A stretch of 64,000 bases of DNA from contig NZ_BMIA01000004.1 in NCBI RefSeq assembly GCF_014641595.1, positions 124,001 through 188,000 on the forward strand, in the 5' to 3' direction. This DNA is from Dyadobacter endophyticus (GTDB taxonomy: Bacteria; Bacteroidota; Bacteroidia; Cytophagales; Spirosomataceae). A program made the translations under genes and the position numbers. Shown in pieces: positions 53,648 to 63,700 of the stretch (positions within the stretch are counted from its first letter, which is position 1; every line of letters starts with the position of its first letter). The notes beneath the pieces were generated by a model, which saw only the letters and a program-made list of their open reading frames with translations, made no database searches and was not told the DNA's origin.

Positions 53648-54253
53648 TCAGGATGACATTAGCACCCACACCAGCACATTCACCACATAGCCGAATTTGG
53701 CCCGCAGCACGCGCAGGCATTTGCTGATGTGAAACTCGACGGTCTTTTCGGAAAGGTCAAGCATTTGTGCGATTTCCTTGTTGGGAACGCCGCTACGGCT
53801 CATTTCGAATACGTGCTTGCTCTTCTCGGGAAGGTTCGCGAGCTCGCGGGAGTAGATTTCCTGCACTTCTTTCAGCGATAGCCATTCCTGCACCAGATTG
53901 GCCGATTGTGACGAAAGCGTTTCCAGGTCGATGTCGTTCAGCGACACGGTATGCTGTGCGATCTGCTTGCGCAAATAGGAAATAATGCGGTTTTTAAGTG
54001 CGGAAAAAAGGTAGAGATTGAATGCTTTTTCAATGGCGATGCCCGCACGTTGCAGCCATAAATGCACAAAAAGATCCTGAACAAGATCTTCGGAGACTTC
54101 AATGTTGCCGGTTTTCCTCACCGCGAGGGCGTAAAGCCGGGACGAATACCTGCGGTGTAGCTCGGCAAAGGCCAGCGAATCGTCCGAAACCTTTGCAAGC
54201 TGCCATAATTCGAGGTCGTCACTATCGCGGTAAGCGTTACTCATTGGGTGCAT
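53648..54253 (-). CDS. ECF RNA polymerase sigma-70 factor
   Basis: The product has 201 residues (or 198 from the ATG at 54244, which leaves more room after the -7 box and may be the real start). Region 2: FAELHRRYSSRLYALAVRK and SEDLVQDLFVHLWLQR. Region 4: LPEKSKHVFEMSRSGVPNKEIAQMLDLSEKTVEFHISKCLRVLR. A hydrophobic tail (VVNVLVWVLMSS) ends the protein, as in the other sigma factor of this window. It is divergent from the FecR gene at 54390, a layout in which the pair shares a 136-base control region. It should drive the STN-SusC/SusD/glycosidase operon to the right. Confidence 0.96.
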   Translation of the reverse strand: MHPMSNAYRDSDDLELWQLAKVSDDSLAFAELHRRYSSRLYALAVRKTGNIEVSEDLVQDLFVHLWLQRAGIAIEKAFNLYLFSALKNRIISYLRKQIAQHTVSLNDIDLETLSSQSANLVQEWLSLKEVQEIYSRELANLPEKSKHVFEMSRSGVPNKEIAQMLDLSEKTVEFHISKCLRVLRAKFGYVVNVLVWVLMSS

Positions 54254-54267
54254 TCTTCAACTTCGTT

Positions 54268-54275
54268 CAAAAGTA
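54268..54275 (-). promoter_or_regulatory. Candidate -7 box for the second sigma factor gene
   Basis: The minus strand reads TACTTTTG, an exact TAnnTTTG match, 14 bases before the ATG at 54253 and 23 before the ATG at 54244. No convincing -33 element was found. The distance favours the 54244 start. Confidence 0.45.
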
Positions 54276-54389
54276 ATAAGGATTCAAATAGTATTTGTTA
54301 TAAAATTTCTTCAAAACACACTAGGGATGCCTGCCTGCCTTGCGTCCTGTTTATAGGGAACTGAAATAAAAGGTCATTACTCATATTTT

Positions 54390-55415
54390 ATGAATAAAAG
54401 GGATATCTCGTCCGAGTTGTTGAAGCGCTATACCGACGGGCAATGCACGCCGGAAGAAGTGTTTTTGGTCGACGAATGGTACGCGTCGCTATCGGAGGAA
54501 ACCGGTGCCGAGGCCGCGTTCGACCAGCTCCGGCATCTGGGTAAGGTACAGGACGAAATCCGCAGGCAGTCGCCCGGCGAGGCGTCGCCCGGCGAAGCGT
54601 CGCGCGGCGAAGCACAGGTGCTGCCATTGCGGCTTCGACGCCTTCGGGTGTTCATGAATTATGCGGCGGCGATCGTGCTGTTGATCGGCGGCATTACAAC
54701 CTGGTATGTTTTGTCCCAAAATAAATCCGCATTCAAATTCGGCTCGAATACGGTTGCTATTGTGAACAAAACGCGTCAGGTACGCAAGCATATTTTCCCC
54801 GACGGCAGCGAAGCGTGGCTGAACCCCGGTACGCGCCTTACCTACGCCAAAGAAGATTTCAAGGAAGATTCCCGCGAGGTTTCGCTCGAAGGCGAGGCGT
54901 TTTTTGAGGTAACCCACGATCCGTCGCGGCCGTTCTTCGTGCACGGCGAATCGGTGCAGGTGAAAGTGCTCGGTACGAGTTTCAATGTGCGCGCCAACAA
55001 AGGAGAGGCAGAATATGAAGTTTCCGTCGTAACCGGTAAAGTTTCCGTGACGGCCGACAAAGGCAGGGAGGTAATGCTGCTCCCGCATCAGCAGGCGGTC
55101 TTCAAAGTCGCTTCGGGAGAGCTTCGCAGCGGGGAAGTGCCCGAAGTGGCCGGAAAAGCACCGTTGTGGCAACCCGTTTCCCTTACTTTCACCGATGCGA
55201 AGCTGGGGGAAGTAGTGAAAAGGCTTGAAGATAAATTCGACGTCAAGATCCGTCTCGAAAACCCTAACCTTGAAAACTGCCGCGTGAAAGCGACGTTCGA
55301 TGAAAACAGGCTTTCGGAAATACTCGATATGACGATGCAGATCGTGGACGCGCGCTATGCGATGCAAAATGATGAAATCGTGATCCGCGGCGAAGGATGT
55401 GCCGCTTCGGAATAG
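54390..55415 (+). CDS. FecR-family anti-sigma factor
   Basis: The product has 341 residues. N-terminal cytoplasmic part (1-86) with LLKRYTDGQCTPEEVFLVDEWY, one membrane helix (about 88-106, MNYAAAIVLLIGGITTWYV), periplasmic FecR domain (about 118-220, FPDGSEAWLNPGTRLTYAK; GEAFFEVTHDPSRPFFVH; VLGTSFNVRA) and a C-terminal DUF4974-like domain (about 255-336). It sequesters the divergent sigma factor and is released by the STN-SusC receptor downstream. Just before the membrane helix it carries three direct five-residue repeats (SPGEA, SPGEA, SRGEA), absent from the other FecR here; they lengthen the cytoplasmic linker. Confidence 0.95.
   Translation: MNKRDISSELLKRYTDGQCTPEEVFLVDEWYASLSEETGAEAAFDQLRHLGKVQDEIRRQSPGEASPGEASRGEAQVLPLRLRRLRVFMNYAAAIVLLIGGITTWYVLSQNKSAFKFGSNTVAIVNKTRQVRKHIFPDGSEAWLNPGTRLTYAKEDFKEDSREVSLEGEAFFEVTHDPSRPFFVHGESVQVKVLGTSFNVRANKGEAEYEVSVVTGKVSVTADKGREVMLLPHQQAVFKVASGELRSGEVPEVAGKAPLWQPVSLTFTDAKLGEVVKRLEDKFDVKIRLENPNLENCRVKATFDENRLSEILDMTMQIVDARYAMQNDEIVIRGEGCAASE
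54570..54614 (+). repeat. Three tandem 15-base units inside fecR
   Basis: Units at 54570-54584, 54585-54599 and 54600-54614 (each TCGC.CGGCGA.GC.) differ by one to three bases. They encode SPGEA/SPGEA/SRGEA in the cytoplasmic linker of the anti-sigma factor. The unit is a multiple of three, so copy-number changes would keep the frame. Confidence 0.75.
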
Positions 55416-55616
55416 CAGAGAACCCAGTCAATAGCCAACATAACAGACACCTAATTTCCGCCCTATGATTCTATTCAACCAGCCCAAATAATACCCGCTT
55501 CAAAAAGAAAATCAGGAGTGATGGAAGCACCCCTGATCCTGAACGAAGACCTTGATGGAACATCACTGGCCGGTGATGCAAGGCTTCCTATTGTTCATAT
55601 TAACCATTTCAAACTT

Positions 55617-58600
55617 ATGTATTTTTTCCTAAAAAGCAAGACGGCATACCATATTATGCGGTTATCCATTTTACAGCTTTTCCTGATCGGAATGATTGCA
55701 GCGGGCGGTTATGCGAGGGATATCAATGCGCAGGACCTGCTCGCTAAGAACGTGAGCATTCAGGCTGAAAATATCTCGCTAGGCACGGCTCTGGACCGGT
55801 TGGAGAACCTGGCCGGCGTTCGTTTCGCGTACAGCCGCAGCATTATCCCCGTGCGTACCAAAGTAAGCCTGAACGCCAGCAATGAGAAACTTTCGACGGT
55901 GCTCGACCGGCTCCTCATTCCTTTGCAGATCGAATACCAGCCCGGCGATGGCCAGATTATCCTCAAACGCAGTCGCAAAGTGTCGTTTTTGCAGGATCCG
56001 CTTGCTCCCGTTGAAACGCAAACTATCGGCACGGCGAGCGCTGCGGACATCCGGCTTACCGGTACCGTCATCGACGACAAGGGCGATAAACTCCCCGGCG
56101 TGAGCGTGGTGCTGAAAGGCACGCAGCGCGGTACGGTTACCAATGAGGAAGGTGCCTACGCACTCGACATTCCTGATGATAAATCCAGTGCCGGGCCTCC
56201 TGTTTTGATATTTTCGTTCGTCGGCTACCTGTCCCAGGAAGTCACCCTGGGCGCGCTGGCGGTGGTGGATGTGACTTTGAAAGTAGATTCGAAGTCGCTG
56301 GAAGAGGTGGTGGTGGTAGGTTATGGTACACAATCTAAAAAGAATATTACCGGTTCGGTAGCGACCGTGCAGGGCTCTGAAATCACCCGCAGCCCGCAAG
56401 CGAACATTTCGAACTCATTCGCCGGCCGTTTGCCGGGTCTGATCGCCAACAACCGCTCGGGTGAGCCGGGTTCGGATGGTTCGAGCATATTGATCCGCGG
56501 CCGGGCCACTACGGGCGACAGCAACCCGCTTATCGTAATAGACGGGATCGCCAATGCAATAGGAGGGCTCGACCGCCTCAATCCGAACGATATCGAAAGC
56601 ATTTCTGTACTGAAAGATGCCTCGGCCGCCATTTACGGTGCGCAGGCTGCGAACGGGGTCATTTTGATTACTACCAAAAAAGGTGTTTCCGGAAAGCCAC
56701 GGTTCGACTATTCCTTCAACCAGGGATTTGTGCAGCCTACGCGCCTGCCCAAGTTCGTGGATGCGCCTACGTATGCGGGAATCCTGAATACGATCGACTA
56801 TTACCGCAACCCGTCGGGCGGGATGAACCAACGGTACAGCGACGCCGAAATCCAGAAGTTCCGCGACGGTTCGGACCCGATCAATTACCCCAATACCAAC
56901 TGGGTAAAGGAACTGATGAAGCCCGTTGCGAAGCAGAACCAGCATAACCTGTCCGTTTCGGGCGGTACCGAGAAGATCAATTACTTCGTGTCGGCGGGGA
57001 CGTTGTATCAGGACGGCCTTTACCGCGACGGCGTGAACAAATACCGCCAGTACAGCGTCCGTTCGAATGTGAATGTCAATGTAAACGACAAGTTGAGCTT
57101 CGGTATCCAGCTGGCGACCCGGCGGGAGAACCGCAGCTACATTGCGGGTTTCGGTGCGAGTAATGTGTTTGAGTTTTTGTACAGAACCTATCCCACATTG
57201 CCTGCCAGGTATCCCGATGGCAAACTGGGCGCTGGCGTGGAACAAGGTAAGAACCCGATCGCGATGGCGACGCTGGCCGGTACAAACAACAGCCCTACCA
57301 CGGTTTCGAACGGCATTCTCAGAGCTAGTTATCAATTGCCGATCGATGGTTTGTCGGTGGATGGCTTCTTTTCCGCCGACCAGAGTTTTGCATTCACCAA
57401 GGAGATGAAAACCAACTGGATCGTTTATCAATACAACAAAACCACCCAGCAATACAGCACCGTGCTGGGCGGCCCCGCGCAGGCACAGATGTACGAAAGC
57501 CAGACCAACCGGGCGTTGCTGACAGGCAATATCAAGTTGAATTATACCAAAAACTTCGGCGATCACGGATTGTCGTCGTTCATCGCCTATGAGCAGAGCC
57601 GCGAGACTCAGGAGTTTTTCAGCGCGTCGCGTAACAACTTTATCACTACGCAATTGCCTGATCTGAGCCAGGGCGGAGCGCAGCCGGTGGATTTCGGCAA
57701 CAGCGGAAGCAGCTACCGGAAATCGCGCCGGAATGTGTTCGGGCGGGTGAACTACAACTACATGGGCCGGTATCTGGCTGAAATTCAGTTGCGGTACGAC
57801 GGCTCTTCCGTGTTTCCTCCGGGCAACCGCTACGGATTTTTTCCAGGCATTTCATTGGGCTGGCGGGTTTCGCAAGAACCCTGGTTCCGGACCGGCGGAG
57901 CAGTCAATGATCTTAAAATCAGGGCGTCGTATGGAGAGCTGGGCAACGACCGCGTGAATCCCAACCAGTTCCGCGACAACTTCCAGGTACGCAACGGCGC
58001 ATTCTCGACCGGCAACAATGCCAACAACGTGCCGCTCATTCAGTATTCACTGCTTGCCAATCCGAATATCACCTGGGAGGTGGCCAAAAAGTATAATGTG
58101 GGCCTCAACTCGACGCTTTTCAAAAAGCTTACCTTCGACCTTGACTTGTTTTACGAAAACCGCACGAACATTCTCGCCAGCCGCAATGTGAGCATTCCGG
58201 CGCTGACGGGTATCAGCAGTGCGCAAATTCCGAAAGAGAACATTGCCGAGGTGCATAACCGCGGTCTGGAAACGCAGATCCAGTATACGGGTAGCAAAAA
58301 CAATTTCAACTACACGATTGGCGGTAACTTTGCATTTGCCAAAAGCGAGGTGATTTTCATCGACGAAGCCCCCAACACGCTCGATTACCAACGCGCCACC
58401 GGCATGCCGCTTGGCTCGGACCTCGGTAATCCCAATGCCGACCTCATGTATCGTGCCATAGGCGTGTTCAAAACCCAGCAGGAACTCGACGCCTACCCGC
58501 ACGTTTCGGGAGCGGGCATGGGCGACCTCAAATACGAAGATTACAATGGAGACGGCAAGATCGACGCAGCCGACCGCATCCGTTCGCAGTTCAGCAATGT

Positions 58601-59069
58601 GCCGCAGATCACCTATGGCGTGAATTTGGGCGGTGGCTGGAAAAACCTTACGTTGAATGTACTCCTCCAAGGCCAGGCGCGTGTGGCGCAATATGTGGTG
58701 GTGGAAGCGGGCGAATTCAGCAGTGTGATGCAATCGCGTGCCCAAGATGCTTGGAGCCCTACCAACACGAACGGCAACTCGCCACGCATAGACTCGCGCA
58801 CGGGCACGGGTGTGAATGGGAGTTATAAAAACACTTTCTGGTTTCAGAATACCGCTTTCCTGCGCCTGAAAAACGTGGAACTGGCTTACAATGTGCCGCA
58901 GAAAATCATTTCGAGGATCGGGCTGGGTGGTTTGCGGATCTACACCAACGGATTTAACCTGCTCACATTCACCAAAGTGAAGGATTTCGATCCGGAAGGG
59001 GACAATGGCAATGCATTCTTCTATCCGCAGCAGAAAATCTACAACGTGGGCGTGAACGTGACATTCTAA
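55617..59069 (+). CDS. SusC-like TonB-dependent receptor with N-terminal STN signalling domain
   Basis: From the ATG at 55617 the product has 1150 residues. The frame is open back to a GTG at 55518 and an ATG at 55521; that extension adds 33 residues with no signal character, so I prefer 55617. Parts: signal peptide, STN domain (about 42-120, LGTALDRLENLAGVRFAYSRS), carboxypeptidase-like domain (about 145-225, GTVIDDKGDKLPGVSVVLKG), TonB box EVVVVGYGTQ, plug (IVIDGIANAIGG, SVLKDASAAIYGAQAANG) and barrel ending VNVTF. With the FecR and sigma genes upstream it forms a trans-envelope switch responding to its ligand. SusD follows 12 bases on. Confidence 0.95.
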   Translation: MYFFLKSKTAYHIMRLSILQLFLIGMIAAGGYARDINAQDLLAKNVSIQAENISLGTALDRLENLAGVRFAYSRSIIPVRTKVSLNASNEKLSTVLDRLLIPLQIEYQPGDGQIILKRSRKVSFLQDPLAPVETQTIGTASAADIRLTGTVIDDKGDKLPGVSVVLKGTQRGTVTNEEGAYALDIPDDKSSAGPPVLIFSFVGYLSQEVTLGALAVVDVTLKVDSKSLEEVVVVGYGTQSKKNITGSVATVQGSEITRSPQANISNSFAGRLPGLIANNRSGEPGSDGSSILIRGRATTGDSNPLIVIDGIANAIGGLDRLNPNDIESISVLKDASAAIYGAQAANGVILITTKKGVSGKPRFDYSFNQGFVQPTRLPKFVDAPTYAGILNTIDYYRNPSGGMNQRYSDAEIQKFRDGSDPINYPNTNWVKELMKPVAKQNQHNLSVSGGTEKINYFVSAGTLYQDGLYRDGVNKYRQYSVRSNVNVNVNDKLSFGIQLATRRENRSYIAGFGASNVFEFLYRTYPTLPARYPDGKLGAGVEQGKNPIAMATLAGTNNSPTTVSNGILRASYQLPIDGLSVDGFFSADQSFAFTKEMKTNWIVYQYNKTTQQYSTVLGGPAQAQMYESQTNRALLTGNIKLNYTKNFGDHGLSSFIAYEQSRETQEFFSASRNNFITTQLPDLSQGGAQPVDFGNSGSSYRKSRRNVFGRVNYNYMGRYLAEIQLRYDGSSVFPPGNRYGFFPGISLGWRVSQEPWFRTGGAVNDLKIRASYGELGNDRVNPNQFRDNFQVRNGAFSTGNNANNVPLIQYSLLANPNITWEVAKKYNVGLNSTLFKKLTFDLDLFYENRTNILASRNVSIPALTGISSAQIPKENIAEVHNRGLETQIQYTGSKNNFNYTIGGNFAFAKSEVIFIDEAPNTLDYQRATGMPLGSDLGNPNADLMYRAIGVFKTQQELDAYPHVSGAGMGDLKYEDYNGDGKIDAADRIRSQFSNVPQITYGVNLGGGWKNLTLNVLLQGQARVAQYVVVEAGEFSSVMQSRAQDAWSPTNTNGNSPRIDSRTGTGVNGSYKNTFWFQNTAFLRLKNVELAYNVPQKIISRIGLGGLRIYTNGFNLLTFTKVKDFDPEGDNGNAFFYPQQKIYNVGVNVTF

Positions 59070-59081
59070 ACTGACAAAGAC

Positions 59082-60740
59082 ATGAGATTGAATAAACTGA
59101 TACTTAGCTTGCTGACCGGCGTCACTGCGTGCCTTACCGCCTGCGACGACGCGTTCCTGGATACCAAACCGACCGACATTATTTCCGACCAGGCTATCTT
59201 CGCCGACTCTGCGCTCGCGGATGCGTATGTAGTAGGCCGTTACGTAGGCGTGCAGCTTTCGACCGAAGGCGACAAGCCGGGTTTCGGGCGTGGGTTTGAG
59301 GATGCCTGGATGAGCTCCGTCACCGACGAGTCGATCTGTAATTTTGATAACGATACCTATTTCGTGCAGCAGGGCAATGCCGCTCCCGACCGCACCGGTT
59401 GGATTTCCAACACCTGGACACGCGGCTACCGCAGTATCCGCGAATGCAACTACGGCCTGGCGAACCTTGACAAGGTGCCTATGAGCGAGGCGGGTAAAAA
59501 ACGTTTGAAAGCCGAACTGCGCTTTATCCGCGCCTATCGCTATCATGACTTGATCCGTAACTTCGGAGGCATTCCGATCATCGGAGACAAGGTGTATTCA
59601 TTGGAAGACCGGGATTACACCGAACTCTACCAGCGCAAAAGCATCGAAGAAAGCCTTACCTATACCGTTGCCGAGCTGGACGCGGCTGCTGCGGGGCTGG
59701 CCGGATCGACCGTAATACCCGGTCGTGGTTCCGAGAATGCGGCGTTGGCATTGAAAGCTAGGCTGCTGCTTTACGCAGCCAGCCCGCTATATAACAACGA
59801 CCAGAACGACGCGGCGAAATGGCAGAAAGCAGCAGACGCTGCGAAAGTGGTGATGGACAAGAATGCGTTCTCGCTCTACAATGATTACCGCAAGCTTTTT
59901 ATCACCAATAATACTTCGGAAGACATTTTCATCCGCCTCTATTCACCTACCAACGAGCATACCAACCTCGAACTCGTGAACGGCCCGAACGGCTACGGAG
60001 GCTGGGCTGGCAATACGCCTTTGCAGAATCTGGTGGACGATTATGAAATGATGGACGGTACGAAAATCACAGACCCGAAATCGGGCTATAATCCGAAAGA
60101 CCCCTACAAAAACCGCGACCCGCGTTTAACAATGACCGTTTTGTATAATGGCGCTGCTTACCGCGAGCGCAAAGTGGAGACATTTGTGCCCGGCGGGCAG
60201 GATAGCAAGGACGGTAACGAAAACTGGAATACCACCAAGACGGGCTATTATGTTAACAAATTCATTAATGACCAAAGCCCGATCCGCAATGCCAACCAGA
60301 CGGCCACTCAGCCCTGGAAATACATTCGTTATGGCGAAATCCTGCTAAACTACGCAGAGGCCCGCAACGAAGCTGCTGGTCCGGATGCTTCGGTTTACAG
60401 CGCCATTAACATGCTCCGTAAGCGCGTGGGCATGCCCGACTTGCCCGCCGGCCTCACACAGGCGGCTATGCGCGAGCGCATCCGCAACGAGCGCCGCGTG
60501 GAGCTGGCATTCGAAGAGCACCGTTTCTTCGACGTCCGCCGTTGGAAAATCGCCAATATCACCGAAAACGTGCCGGCCTACGGCGTACGGCCTGAAAAGA
60601 AGACCGACGGTTCGATCGAATATGTAAAGATCATCGCATTGGAAGGGCGGAAGTTCCATGACAAAAACTACTGGCAGCCGATCCCGCAAAGCGAAATCCA
60701 GGCGTCGGGTGGGACTTTGAAGCAGAATGCGGGCTACTAA
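59082..60740 (+). CDS. SusD/RagB-family glycan-binding lipoprotein
   Basis: The product has 552 residues with a lipobox LTAC followed by DDAF, acidic and suitable for surface display. SusD signatures: KAELRFIRAYRYHDLIRNFGGIPI, YIRYGEILLNYAEARNEAAGP and IRNERRVELAFEEHRFFDVRRWK, close to the C-terminus. It pairs with the STN-SusC gene 12 bases upstream and is followed after 40 bases by a secreted glycosidase gene. By association it probably binds an alpha-galactoside-containing glycan. Confidence 0.95.
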   Translation: MRLNKLILSLLTGVTACLTACDDAFLDTKPTDIISDQAIFADSALADAYVVGRYVGVQLSTEGDKPGFGRGFEDAWMSSVTDESICNFDNDTYFVQQGNAAPDRTGWISNTWTRGYRSIRECNYGLANLDKVPMSEAGKKRLKAELRFIRAYRYHDLIRNFGGIPIIGDKVYSLEDRDYTELYQRKSIEESLTYTVAELDAAAAGLAGSTVIPGRGSENAALALKARLLLYAASPLYNNDQNDAAKWQKAADAAKVVMDKNAFSLYNDYRKLFITNNTSEDIFIRLYSPTNEHTNLELVNGPNGYGGWAGNTPLQNLVDDYEMMDGTKITDPKSGYNPKDPYKNRDPRLTMTVLYNGAAYRERKVETFVPGGQDSKDGNENWNTTKTGYYVNKFINDQSPIRNANQTATQPWKYIRYGEILLNYAEARNEAAGPDASVYSAINMLRKRVGMPDLPAGLTQAAMRERIRNERRVELAFEEHRFFDVRRWKIANITENVPAYGVRPEKKTDGSIEYVKIIALEGRKFHDKNYWQPIPQSEIQASGGTLKQNAGY

Positions 60741-60780
60741 CCTCCGTTTTTGAAAAACATTAACCTGTAAATCATTAGGT

Positions 60781-63700
60781 ATGAAGAAATTATTTTCAAT
60801 GCGGTACCGGGCGTTCCGACGCCCGGCATTCCGCAGACTGGTTGGCTTGTGTCTCGGAGCTCTTACGCTCGTGCAGGCCAATGCCTTCGGCCAGAGTTTT
60901 GAGGCCGAAAGCGGGGTGCTTTCCAACGGCGCCGACATCCAGGGCTGCGGAAGTTGCTCGGGCGGGAGCCAGGTGGGTAACCTCGGCAATGGTGCCGTGG
61001 TGATCCCGGTGAACGTAGCCGCGGCAGGAACCTACAATCTGACGGTCACTTACAGCACCGGCGACCCGAGAACTATTAATGCGACAGCCAATGGCGGAAC
61101 GCCGGTCAGCATTTCTTGCCCGGCTTCGGGTGGGTGGTCAACACCGGCGGCTATTACCGTGCGCATTGTGCTGAATGCCGGCAGCAACAGCATCCGGCTC
61201 GATAATCCTGGCGGTTGGGGCCCGAATATCGACAAGATCGCCTTCTCGCCGATCAATACACCTAATATTCAAAGCATTGCATTCGGGACGAACAACCGGA
61301 TCGATTATGACCTTGCCAATGGATATTACTCGGTGTATTTCGATAACAACAAGGTCATCGGCGAAGCTACCGCTACGGCCTACTCGGATCAGGTGCATCA
61401 GAGCACCGATTTTACGGGCCGCACGTATTCTTCGAGTCCGGTTACCGATGCGTTCGGCAGCGGCACGAAGCATGTAATTACCATGACCAAAAGCGGGGCG
61501 ATTGGCATGCAGCAGGTGTTTTATACTTACACCGGCAAGGAGCATTTCTTTACCGAGCTGGTGTTGACAGGGAATGGTTCCAATTCTTACAAAATGGCCC
61601 CGCTCGTTTCCAACTACGTGGATATTCATTCCAATACGGACCGTCGCGCATTGTTTGTGCCGTTCGATAACGATGCCTGGGGCCGCTACGATGCCAAGGA
61701 AAGCCGTTATGCCAATTTTTTCAGCTCGGAAGCGGGCTCGATTTATGACAATGCCAACCGGAAGGGCCTTGTGATCGGCTCAGTAGAGCATGCTGTTTGG
61801 AAAACCGGGGTTAACCTCGTGGGCGAGGGCAGGGGGGCTACCAACTATGTGGCGGTAGTGGCTGGCTGGACGCAGGAGAGCGTTACCCGCGACAAACGCG
61901 GCCACGGCTGGGTGTCGGTTGGGCAAACAGCCTGCCGCTCCCCTCGCATTCTGGTGAGCTATGGTGACGATTGGCGTGCAGGTTTCGACACGTACGGACA
62001 GGCAAATGCAATGGCCGAGCCGCGGTACATTTTCAACTGGACGGGTGCAACGCCCTTTGGCTGGAATAGCTGGGGAGCCATTCAGTCTTCGATTAATCTG
62101 CCCAAAGCAAAGTCGGTCGTGGATTTCTTCTCCACCGGCGTGCCCGATTTCCGGAACAGCGATAATACCCTTTACATCGACCTGGATTCTTATTGGGATA
62201 ATATGTCGGGTGGCGGCCTGAACGGCAACTTCGCCGAGCTCGCAGAATTTGCAAACTACTGCAAAAGCAAGGGTTTCAAACCGGGCATTTACTGGGCACC
62301 TTTTGTGGATTGGGGGAAATTTGCCAGACAAATGGAAGGCAGTACCCATAACTATCAGGACGCCTGGACCAAAGTGAATGGGAATCCCGTCGAACTTGAC
62401 GGCGCATATGCACTCGATCCCACGCACCCGGGCACGAAAGCCCGCCTGCAAATGGTGATCGGTAAGTTCATTGCCTGTGGTTTCGAAATGATTAAAATAG
62501 ACTTCCTGGGCCACGCGGCGTTGGAAGCCGACAGCTACTACGACAACACCGTTCACACCGGGATGGAAGCTTACCGCAAAGGAATGGAGTATCTCACCGA
62601 CCAGCTGGATGGTAAAATGCTGGTTTATGCAGCCATTTCGCCCAACCTCGCCACCGGGCGCTATGCGCATATGCGGAGGATCGCGTGCGATGCTTACAAG
62701 GACATTAACGAAACCGCCTACACCCTGAACAGCACGACCTACGGCTGGTGGCAGAAGCACATTTACAATTACCTCGACGCCGATCACCTCGTTTTCGGGA
62801 CGCAGACCGACGGTGAAAACCGTGCCCGTTTTGCCTCGGGCATTGTTACCGGCACGCTCGTAACCGGCGACGATTTCTCGGCTACCGGCGCATGGACCGC
62901 CAAAGCGCAGACGCTCCTGCAAAACGAAGACCTGCTTAATCTGGCAGCAAGCGGCATTGTGTTTACACCTGTCGAGGGAAATACGGGCAATCAGGCCAAT
63001 GAGTTGTTTGTTAAAAATGCAGGTAACAAATCCTACCTCGCTATTTTCAACTACGGCGGAACGGCCAAGACTTTTAACATAAATCTGCAAAGAGCCGGTA
63101 TGAGCGGTTCCGACAATTACTCGACCCGGGAGCTTTTCAGTGGCGCCCAGAACGCCCGCCAAACGGCAACGCATGTGCAAGGCACATTTTCCATCACCAT
63201 ACCAGCCGCAGATGCCGCCATTGTGGAGTTCAGCAATACGACGCTGCCCGTGACGCTCATCGGTTTCACGGCTGAAAAATCAAATACCGGCACATTGCTG
63301 CAATGGAAAACGTCCGATGAGACCAACAACAAGGAGTTTGTCATCGAGCGCAGCACCGACGGCAAGGCTTTCAGGGCGATCGGCAAAGTGGCGGGGGCGG
63401 GTGATTCTTCCAAAGAACAAAGCTATGCGTACCACGACGTCGCGCCGGTTGCCGGGGCCATCAATTACTACCGTTTGAAACAGGTCGATTTCGACGGCAA
63501 GTCGGAGCGGTCGGCGGTCAGGCCGGTGAATTACCGGGACTCGGACGATACCAAATCCCGCATTAATATCTATCCAAATCCCGGTGCCGACGAGCTGAAT
63601 ATCAGGCTCGGCGAGTCGCTGGAAGGGAAAGTGATGGTGCGGCTCGTGGATATGAACGGCAAATGCATGCTTTCCAGGAGCTATACCAATCCGGCCGAAG

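Noticed and set aside
55518..55616. 33-codon N-terminal extension of the second STN-SusC gene, with AGGAG just before an ATG
   Set aside because: The spacing of AGGAG to the ATG is only 2 bases, and the extension would bury the signal peptide; 55617 is preferred.
58047..59546. Long open frame on the minus strand, ~499 codons, opposite the STN-SusC and SusD genes
   Set aside because: It is antisense to two certain genes, has no recognisable domain, and is expected from the codon bias of GC-rich genes.
61780..63180. Open frame of ~466 codons on the minus strand opposite the glycosidase gene
   Set aside because: Antisense to a secure multi-domain enzyme; no family resemblance.
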